A stretch of DNA of 15,687 nucleotides from an uncultured Beijerinckiaceae bacterium (GTDB lineage Bacteria > Pseudomonadota > Alphaproteobacteria > Rhizobiales > Beijerinckiaceae). The stretch is from contig CALMGA010000535.1 of NCBI GenBank assembly GCA_937863205.1, positions 1 through 15,687 of the forward strand. The letters run 5' to 3'. Each line of letters opens with the position of its first letter. The first letter of the stretch is position 1. The notes below the pieces were generated by a model that was given only the letters and a program-made list of their open reading frames with translations, did not search any database and was not told the origin of the DNA. Positions 8,587 through 15,041 of the stretch are shown one piece after another. The translations under genes and the position numbers were made by a program.

Positions 8587-11500
8587 AGGATGCGCTCGCA
8601 AGCAGTGGGGCGCCCGTCATCCAGGCGCCGGGGGAGCCCGCGAGGATCGCGAGCGAGCCGTTGGTGGCGGCAGCGACCCCCATGGTCTGCAAGGCCGCGA
8701 ACACCGCCGAACGCGTGGTCGCCACCGATGCATCCATCAACGAGACCTGAATGTCGCCCAGGATTGCCGGATCGGGGACCGGAGGCTTGTTCGAGGGCGT
8801 CGCCGCGGTGCTGAGCGGCAGGTGGTCGGACGTGTAGGGCTGCTCCTCGTCCACGACATCGAATGTGAAACTGGTATCGAGGTCGATCGCGAGAAGGCCT
8901 GTGCCGGAGGGGAGCAGCGCGGGCGCCTTTGCGGTTATGCCCGTCAAACCCATCAGCCGGCCGGGCAGCAGCGCATTGGGCTCGGGTTGTGACCCGGCGG
9001 CGACCGGCGCTCCCCATTTCGCCGCCGGGACCTGCTGCAACGACGGGATGAAATCGAACGCGGCGGCGATGTCGTGGGCGGTCCCGTCGTCGTTGTTCTC
9101 CAGCGAGACCTGAAGCGTGGACGACGCGAGCGTCGCCCGCATCGGACGGATGCAGAGCGTGTAGGGACCGCCTCCCGCGGAAGCGGGCGTGACCGCCGTG
9201 TTCGTGCCGTCGCTGTTTGCGAGATCGATCGCGGTGGCTGGAATGGCGGTCGCCAGCGCGAACACGAAGGCGTCCGGACGCACCACCCAGATGCTTTGCC
9301 CGTTGCCGGTGATCGTGGTGAGCAGGCCGGCGGAAGCGGTGACCACGCAGATTCCGGCAGGCTGAGCGGCTTCCGCGGCTCGCACCGTCGCGTGCAGCCC
9401 GTCGCCGGCCGCCGGCCGCGCGGCCTGCTGCGCCGCCCCGGCATGCGGCAGAAGCGTTTGCGCGAAGCCCGCACCGTTCTCGTCGGTCCAGCTCAGAGGC
9501 ACCGGTGAAGCGTTGCGCGGCGCCCCGAAGTCAACGGTGATCGACACGACGTAGAAGCTGATGCGCATCGTGCCGCCCATGGGCGGCCCCCAGAGAGCGA
9601 GTTGCGCGCTCAGTTCCACCCGCAGCGTGGTGGTCAGGAACAGCAGGTGGATGCGATAGGAGGCGCCGATGCAGACGCTGATCCGAAGCTGGTAGCTGAA
9701 CGGCGCCCACTCGATCAGCGCGTCCATCTGGGCGAGCAGCCAAGCCCGGAGGTTGCCGGCGCTGTAAACGATCGACAGCCCGCCTCCCGTCATCACCGCC
9801 GAGGGCGTCAGCGCGAAATAAGCGTCGCCGCTGATGGTCAGGCCGCCTTCCATCGGCCAGCTGAAGCCCAGCCGCGGAACGCTCGGAAAGTAGCTCGGCG
9901 GCTGGAAATCCGGATGGTAGCCGCCCATGGTCAGCACGAACTGTCCCGCCTGGGGACTGCTGCCGAACCAGACGTAGAACGCGAAGCCGCCGGTCAGCTT
10001 GCACGCCGGGTCGATCACGAAGGAGTTCGGCGTCAGGATGGCCGTCGCGCTGAACACGCCCTGCGAGGGCAGCAGCTTGATCTCGATGCCAAGCTCTCCG
10101 TAGGCGTAGCGGACCGCAGGCGCCTCGGACCCCGGCGCAGGCGGGGGAGGCAGGCTGATCGACGACGTTCCGAGAAGGGTGATCTCCAGTTCGTTGCCGA
10201 ACTCCACGATCAGCAGCGCCGTGGAGTTGATGAGGTCGAACGACGTGAACCGCACGCCCGCGGCGAGCCAGTACTCCCCGCGCTGGGGCTGCACGACCCG
10301 ATCGAGCGCTGCGAGCGCGGTGGCCGGGTCGGGCATCTGCCAGGAGCCCGTGCTGCCCTTGGTGGCGCCGAGCGACGACGGATCGCTCGCCGCCGCGACC
10401 AGTGGAAAGGCGGGAACGCCGGCCTGATCGGGCAGCAGCAGCGTCCTGTTGTAGCCGAAGCCCGCGGCGAGCCCCGTCACGAAGAAGAATTCCGGGCCGC
10501 CGATGATGGCGTCCACCACCGCGAAGATGAACAGGGAGGTGTAGCCGGAGCTGCCATCCGGCGAGGTCGCGTAGGCGTATGAGCCGACCGCATCGATCGC
10601 GACGTCGCCGGCCTGGATCAGGGCCTGCCCATCGTATTGCGCGTAGGCGCGCGGCGGGGTGGCGTTCGGATCCGCCGCCACTTTCACCAGCGCGGCGCTC
10701 AACGTCACCTCGCCCGCCGAAAACACGAGCCCCAGCCCGCTCAGGTCGAGGTCGTAGCTCGAAAGATCGCCCGGGGTCGCGACGGGAATGTCCACGGTCA
10801 ATCCCGCCAAGTCGATTGCCAGCGGGCCGAGCGCGACGCTGCCGTTGACGAGCAGGGACAACCGGTCATCCGCTCCCGCGGAGCCGTCCGCCACCCAGCC
10901 GATGCCGAGGCTCTGGCAAAGCACCGGGCCGACCCCGCGCTGGATGGGAAGCGTCACCTCCTCGGCCGGCGCGCCGGCGGCATCATACAGCTGAACCGTG
11001 AGGCTGCCGCCCTGCACATAGCCGGCTGACAGGGAGAAGCTCGGATTGACGGCGCCCTGCTCGCCGCCGCCGTTCACCGATCCCGAGCCGACCAGGTCCT
11101 GCGCGACCGGATTCGTCGATGTGCCTTGCACCACGGTGCCGAAGCCGGGTGCCAACGGAAGTCCCAGCCCATCCAGCTTGGCGCCGCCGCCCAGCGTCAG
11201 AACCCCGTTGGTATCGAGGTAGAAGCGCAGTTCGGCCCCGTCGAGCGTGAACCCGCCCACGCTCACCAGCGGCGTGCTGCTGCCGCCCTCGATGTCCATC
11301 CCCACGCTGGAAAGGGTGATGTTGGGTGCGAAGGTCACGTTCATCTGCTCGTCGACCCGGATCAGGGTGAGTTCCAGCCCGGGCTCCGCCGAGCCGGCTG
11401 GCCCGCCGGTGCTGCGCAGCAGCCAGTTGTCGCTCTCGTCCTCGTTGTCGAACCATGCGCCGAGCGACAGGGTCACGGCGGGCGAGGCCGGCCCCGCGCC

Positions 11501-12523
11501 CTCGTCGCCCGCCTGGGTGACCGGGATGTCGAGCGCCAGTCGCAGCCCGTAGTCGGTCGTCGCGTCCGCGTTGGCGCGGGAGATGAAGTACAGGCCGCCT
11601 CCGGGCAGTTCAGCCGCGGGGCACGGAAGCGAGGAAGCGGACAGCGCGCTCATGGTTCCGAACAGGAATTGCAGCGCGACCTGCTCCGCGCTCAGCCCCT
11701 GGATCTGATCAAGGTCGAACTGGAGGTCGCCGTTGTCGTCCGTGGAAAGGAAGCCGGCGGCGACCAGCACGCTGCCGAAGCTGACCGGCGTGTCCCCGAT
11801 CGGGGTGTCGAGCCACGCGCTCGCCTGCACGATCACCTCGCCGATCCAGTCCGCGACGTTGCTGTCGCCCAGGCTCAACAGGCTGGTGTAGGTGGCCGGG
11901 GCTGACGTGTTCGTCAGGTCGCCGAACGTCATGGCGAACGATGCGGGCAGCCCTTGGCTGCCGTAGGCGTCGCCATCGAAGCAGAGGCTGGCCGCGACCT
12001 CCAACGACGTGAAGCTCACGCCTTGCGTGGTGAACCCCTTGCCGTCGACGGTGGTGACCTCCAGACCGATCTGGCTCGGGACGGCGGAGCCGGCGACGAG
12101 AAACTGCGCTCCGTTCGGAGTATAGGCGAGCAGGGGAATGTAGGCGAACAGGGTGATCTGCGCATTCCCGGCGACGAAGGTGCATTGCGCCCCGATGCCG
12201 ATCTGGCCTGACGTCGTTGTTCCCTTGGGGACCACCAGGTAGAGTGGGAGATCGCCGTCCGATCCCGGATCAGGCAGGGCGAACCATTGGCCGCCGCCGG
12301 TCGCCGCGGGATTGATCGCCGCAGGCTGCAGGACGGCATTGATGATCGACACCAGGCTGCCGAGCCTCGCGCCGAGGTTCGCCAGGCTGGGTGACGCGGA
12401 TGCGAAAGGATCCTTGAACCAGGCGAGATTGATCGTGACGCCGGTGTCGCCGTCGAGCAGAAGTCCCGCCAGCACGCCCGCATCCAGAACCGGCCCGGGC
12501 AGGTCCGCCTCGTCGATCGTCAT
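8585..12523 (-). CDS. Giant DUF6603-type protein (1312 aa), operon gene 2
   Basis: The start is the ATG at 12523 (MTIDEADLPGPV). The 50-codon upstream extension overlaps the previous gene and is compositionally unlike the rest. The protein is strongly beta-rich and has no signal peptide. The central region, about residues 500-1005, carries blocks I associate with the uncharacterised DUF6603 family: a GPV...LGIGWV strand pair near 510-530, FFFVTGLAAGFGYNR near 675-690, GEYWLAAGVRFTSFDL near 750, GGYHPDFQPPSYFP near 862-878, and AYFALTPSAVMTGGGL followed by SYQLRISVCIGAS near 890-960. The N-terminal 500 residues are Gly/Asp-rich strands and the C-terminal 300 form a separate beta-rich region. 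No function is known to me for this family. Identification is from memory of family motifs, not a search. It is the largest product of the operon and likely its defining component. Confidence 0.82.
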   Translation of the reverse strand: MTIDEADLPGPVLDAGVLAGLLLDGDTGVTINLAWFKDPFASASPSLANLGARLGSLVSIINAVLQPAAINPAATGGGQWFALPDPGSDGDLPLYLVVPKGTTTSGQIGIGAQCTFVAGNAQITLFAYIPLLAYTPNGAQFLVAGSAVPSQIGLEVTTVDGKGFTTQGVSFTSLEVAASLCFDGDAYGSQGLPASFAMTFGDLTNTSAPATYTSLLSLGDSNVADWIGEVIVQASAWLDTPIGDTPVSFGSVLVAAGFLSTDDNGDLQFDLDQIQGLSAEQVALQFLFGTMSALSASSLPCPAAELPGGGLYFISRANADATTDYGLRLALDIPVTQAGDEGAGPASPAVTLSLGAWFDNEDESDNWLLRSTGGPAGSAEPGLELTLIRVDEQMNVTFAPNITLSSVGMDIEGGSSTPLVSVGGFTLDGAELRFYLDTNGVLTLGGGAKLDGLGLPLAPGFGTVVQGTSTNPVAQDLVGSGSVNGGGEQGAVNPSFSLSAGYVQGGSLTVQLYDAAGAPAEEVTLPIQRGVGPVLCQSLGIGWVADGSAGADDRLSLLVNGSVALGPLAIDLAGLTVDIPVATPGDLSSYDLDLSGLGLVFSAGEVTLSAALVKVAADPNATPPRAYAQYDGQALIQAGDVAIDAVGSYAYATSPDGSSGYTSLFIFAVVDAIIGGPEFFFVTGLAAGFGYNRTLLLPDQAGVPAFPLVAAASDPSSLGATKGSTGSWQMPDPATALAALDRVVQPQRGEYWLAAGVRFTSFDLINSTALLIVEFGNELEITLLGTSSISLPPPPAPGSEAPAVRYAYGELGIEIKLLPSQGVFSATAILTPNSFVIDPACKLTGGFAFYVWFGSSPQAGQFVLTMGGYHPDFQPPSYFPSVPRLGFSWPMEGGLTISGDAYFALTPSAVMTGGGLSIVYSAGNLRAWLLAQMDALIEWAPFSYQLRISVCIGASYRIHLLFLTTTLRVELSAQLALWGPPMGGTMRISFYVVSITVDFGAPRNASPVPLSWTDENGAGFAQTLLPHAGAAQQAARPAAGDGLHATVRAAEAAQPAGICVVTASAGLLTTITGNGQSIWVVRPDAFVFALATAIPATAIDLANSDGTNTAVTPASAGGGPYTLCIRPMRATLASSTLQVSLENNDDGTAHDIAAAFDFIPSLQQVPAAKWGAPVAAGSQPEPNALLPGRLMGLTGITAKAPALLPSGTGLLAIDLDTSFTFDVVDEEQPYTSDHLPLSTAATPSNKPPVPDPAILGDIQVSLMDASVATTRSAVFAALQTMGVAAATNGSLAILAGSPGAWMTGAPLLASAS

Positions 12524-12534
12524 GGCGTTCCCGC

Positions 12535-13086
12535 TCAGTAGTTCACGCCCGCCGCATAGTCGTAGCCGGCGCTGTTCGCCCCCAACACCTGGTAATTGGC
12601 GCCGGCGATCAGGTACGCCGGCGCATCCCCCGGATCGAAGCGGATGTTGATCCCGCCCCCCGGGATCGTCCAAACTCCCGTCAGTAGAATATTTTGCAGC
12701 ATCTTCGCCGGTTGCACCTGATCATACAGGTAGAGGCAGCGCACGAGCCAACGTTCTGCAAGTTTGATCGTGTTGGGCAATCGCTGCGGCGTCGAGGTCA
12801 CCGAAGCCGTGAACACGCGATAGTTTTGAAGGCCGGCGGAAACCGTGGTCACCTTCAACTCGTTGAGTGCGTCGCTGCGCCCGTCGAAGCGACCGCGAAG
12901 GTTCGCTGCGCTGCCGGCATAGACGGGCCGCGTGCCGTCATCGATGATGTACACTCCCTGCCCTGTCCCGATGAGCCGGCGGTTTGCGTCGCGCCACATC
13001 ACATGGGTCAGCCAAGCCTGAATGCCATAAGCCTCGTCGTTCGGTTCGAAGTAGTCGGTGGCGAACTTCAAGGTGAGCTGGACCAT
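12535..13086 (-). CDS. GIY-YIG superfamily small protein (183 aa), first gene of operon
   Basis: The fold is recognisable from GVY at 44-46 and VYAGSAANLRGRF at 55-67, which give the GIY...YIG strand pair. Arg66 is eight residues after the YAG glycine, where the catalytic Arg of UvrC-like nucleases sits. ERWLV at 111-115 supplies the expected glutamate, and Asn132 matches the late conserved Asn. GIY-YIG domains cut DNA in repair, homing and restriction enzymes. The spacing between the two motifs is slightly short, so nuclease activity is likely but unproven. The C-terminal 45 residues are Gly/Tyr/Asn-rich (ending AGYDYAAGVNY) and are not part of the nuclease core. The ATG at 13086 has only a weak ribosome-binding site. 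The stop lies 11 bases before the next start, making this the promoter-proximal gene of the operon. Its job there is unknown; it might process nucleic acid linked to the assembly, or be a repurposed fold. Confidence 0.8.
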   Translation of the reverse strand: MVQLTLKFATDYFEPNDEAYGIQAWLTHVMWRDANRRLIGTGQGVYIIDDGTRPVYAGSAANLRGRFDGRSDALNELKVTTVSAGLQNYRVFTASVTSTPQRLPNTIKLAERWLVRCLYLYDQVQPAKMLQNILLTGVWTIPGGGINIRFDPGDAPAYLIAGANYQVLGANSAGYDYAAGVNY

Positions 13087-13895
13087 TTTTCGCCCAAGTG
13101 AAGATGCGGTTCCGTTTTCGGATGATCAAACGTCTAGACTGATGCCTGATTGCGTCGCATCGAACCAGTTTCTGCCCTGCTGGGAAGTGCTTCCATCATA
13201 TGACCGATGCCGCCGGTGGTCCTGGACAAATCCTAGATGAAGGCCGGCCCCGGCGCCAGTGGTCCGGGCGTCGGCGATGGTGCCGTCGGCCGGGTGCGTT
13301 CATTCAGGCAACTGTGGAATCAGCGCTCGGTCATGCGGGACCGGCCATAGGCGCTCGGCGGAAACGATCGTGATGCGGCCGGGAAGGTGGAGGGGCGCAA
13401 GCGCCGCGCGATGGTGGGCACGGGACGGGGCGCCTGCCGATGGCCATGCCGACCACGGCCGAGGTGCCCGACGCGCGAGGAGTGGGATCGATCGTCACGG
13501 CTGTCCACCGTCGCTGGTGGTGACTGATCCACCTGTCCGCTGTTCAAGTATATGCTGAAGCGAGCGGGAATGACAAACGCTGAAAGCACTCGCCGCGATC
13601 ACGAAGACCCGGTTTCATTCTGATTTCCATCATCGTCCTTGATCGTTCCTCAAGCACTGCGTATCGCGCATGACGATATGAATCGCGTTGATCTTTGCGA
13701 TCAGAAGAACGTTCCGAAGCAGGGCATCGACGATCGCGGCTGCTCCGGAAAAACTGATGTGGAGTTTGGATATCGGTCGACGCTACCGAGCGATTGGAAA
13801 CAGGCACAACCGAGGCCGCTTGCGCGATTGACGAGTTTGTCATTTCACGTCCGAGCCCGCTTCGGTAGACAATTACTGGATGGAGGGAAGGGAAG
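13087..13895. other. Intergenic region without a convincing gene
   Basis: About 810 bases separate the minus-strand operon from the plus-strand CdtB-like pseudogene. The operon promoter must lie at the left of this region, but I see no clean -35/-10 pair. A GTCTAGAC palindrome occurs at about 13132-13139. Short frames on both strands lack family motifs and ribosome-binding sites. In the plus frame, 13381-13422 encodes a GKVEGRKRRAMVGT-like string that resembles the (D)AGKKV-GRKR-VDT block of IS5-type transposases. A shift of frame then gives MPTTAEVPDARG, which could be the next transposase block, so a decayed IS fragment is possible. From about 13540 to the right, base composition becomes more AT-rich. 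Confidence 0.5.
13882..13895 (+). promoter_or_regulatory. Purine-rich ribosome-binding site before the CdtB-like pseudogene
   Basis: The stretch GGAGGGAAGGGAAG directly precedes a TTG at 13896, with its GGAGG nine bases ahead of that codon. An in-frame TAG (13866-13868) lies upstream, so the TTG at 13896 is the best start for the disrupted frame. Confidence 0.6.
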
Positions 13896-14065
13896 TTGGC
13901 TGGCGGAGTCGAAAAGTACAGCAAAAATAAGTCAGGTAGCCGCTATCTTGCGAGCTGGAACAGCCAAGGTGCAAAATGGGCAGAGGCGATGAAGTGCTTC
14001 ACAAGCCACGAAGCGCATGCGGTCGATTTCTTTTGCTTGCAGGAATGTGGGAATACGCCAAGTTC

Positions 14066-14068
14066 TTA
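14066..14068. repeat. Target-site duplication TTA, left copy
   Basis: TTA abuts the left inverted repeat and is repeated at 15039-15041. A 3-bp TNA duplication fits IS5-family insertion. Confidence 0.85.
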
Positions 14069-14086
14069 GAACCTGACCCAAAAGCC
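14069..14086 (+). repeat. IS left terminal inverted repeat
   Basis: GAACCTGACCCAAAAGCC. It is the exact reverse complement of 15021-15038. Confidence 0.92.
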
Positions 14087-14959
14087 TACTTACGCGCGAG
14101 TCGCCTGATGCCGAACTGGACGGCAGCGAGGGTGACGAACGTCAGGACGGTGGCGGCGAGAGTTTCGTAATCCTTGGCAAGCCTGCGGTTGCGGCCAAAC
14201 CAGGGGAAGGTGCGCTCCACCACCCAGCGCCGTTTGATCACCTCAAAGCCGACCGCATGCGGGTTGCGCCGCACCACTTCAAGGCGGAGCGGATGATTGG
14301 CGGCCGCCGCCGCGTAGGTCTGCCAGGCGTCGTAGCCGCTGTCGGCAAACACGCACGCCAGCCAGGGAAAGCGCTGGCGCACCTTGCCCAGCAGCAGGGC
14401 TGCCCCGTCGCGGTCCTGTACGGCGGCAGAGTGCACCACCAGCCGCAGCGGCAGGCCCAGCGTGTCCACCTGGGCGTGGATCTTGCGGCTCTTTACCCGC
14501 TTGCTCGCGTCGTAGCCCACGGCGTCGGCCGGGTCGGAGGCGCAGGTTTGCGCCTTGGCTCTCCCTCGGCGGCCTCTTTTTCCGCCGACTTGATCGTTTG
14601 GCTGTCGATCACGGCGGCGGTGGGACTGGCTTCGCGTCCCTCGCGCTCACGCAGCAGGATGTAAAGCTCGGCCCAGATTGCCGCCCAGGTTCCGTCCGCC
14701 TGGAACTTGCGGAAGATGTTGTACACCGTTGAGCGCGGCGGAAAGCCGTCGCGGGGCAGGTAGCGCCAGGGGCAGCCGGTGCGCAACAGGTAGAAGATCG
14801 CGTTCATGGCTTGGCGCATGTCGGTTTACGCGGTCGTCCGCCCGGTGCTGCCTGCGGGATCAGCGGCGCCAGCACCGCCCATTCCGCTTCCGTCAGATCG
14901 CTTGGGAACTCCGGCCCTTCGCGCCGGTAGGTCGCCTTATGCTGTGCCGTCCACACCAT
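14086..14959 (-). pseudogene. IS5-family transposase, split over three frames
   Basis: DDE transposase of the element. The first frame starts at ATG 14959 (MVWTAQHKATYRREGPEF, then LTEAEWAVLAPLIP) and ends at a stop at 14804. The expected continuation (ATG 14819, MRQAMNAIFYLLRTGCPW) lies one base out of phase. One A appears lost from the short A-run at 14825-14827, which looks like a true mutation. The second frame carries the first catalytic Asp (AVIDSQT). Near 14577-14583 the minus strand reads GGAAAAAG, where a -1 slip joins the third frame. That frame contains VGYDASKRVKSRKIH, FADSGYD (second Asp) and RWVVERTF (catalytic Glu) and ends RRLARK at TAG 14086. The second switch may be a programmed -1 frameshift, known in some IS5 relatives, or a second lesion. 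Unless the first break is suppressed or a shorter start works, this copy cannot move itself. Confidence 0.88.
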
Positions 14960-15020
14960 CCCGCGCGCTCCCAAGGGCTTACCGCGGGCTCTGAATCAGG
15001 CAACTCAGGCGAGTGCAATC

Positions 15021-15038
15021 GGCTTTTGGGTCAGGTTC
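15021..15038 (-). repeat. IS right terminal inverted repeat
   Basis: GGCTTTTGGGTCAGGTTC. It is the exact reverse complement of the left repeat. Confidence 0.92.
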
Positions 15039-15041
15039 TTA
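15039..15041. repeat. Target-site duplication TTA, right copy
   Basis: It directly follows the right inverted repeat and matches the TTA left of the element. Joining the two flanks with one TTA restores the CdtB-like frame as CCA AGT TCT TAT AAA. Confidence 0.85.

Larger units (their letters stand above)
14069..15038 (-). mobile_element. IS5-family (IS427-like) insertion sequence, 970 bp
   Basis: The element is bounded by perfect 18-bp terminal inverted repeats and flanked by TTA on both sides, so both ends are intact and the insertion is a single clean event. It carries one transposase locus on the minus strand filling nearly the whole length. The size, the TNA duplication and the transposase motifs fit the IS427-like group of the IS5 family. 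It splits a CdtB-like toxin gene. Its GC content is much higher than the target gene and similar to the operon on the left. Confidence 0.92.

Noticed and set aside
7555..8814. Plus-strand open frame of 419 codons spanning two minus-strand genes
   Set aside because: Arg-rich shadow frame crossing a gene boundary, with no recognisable domain.
12524..12673. 50-codon N-terminal extension of the 1312-aa protein
   Set aside because: It overlaps the GIY-YIG gene and is Arg/Gly-rich like a shadow frame; the ATG at 12523 gives normal operon spacing.
207..13086. Extracellular contractile injection or phage-tail cluster
   Set aside because: Large structural-looking proteins invite the idea, but no sheath, tube, spike, LysM, baseplate or AAA+ ATPase motif was found in any of the five products.
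13087..13320. Sigma-70 promoter for the operon
   Set aside because: Several partial -35/-10-like strings exist, but none has both boxes with acceptable spacing; I would not place it from sequence alone.
13544..13924. Minus-strand 126-codon frame and plus-strand 117-codon frame (13639-13992) before the toxin
   Set aside because: No family resemblance or ribosome-binding site; the plus frame runs out of phase across the start of the CdtB-like sequence.
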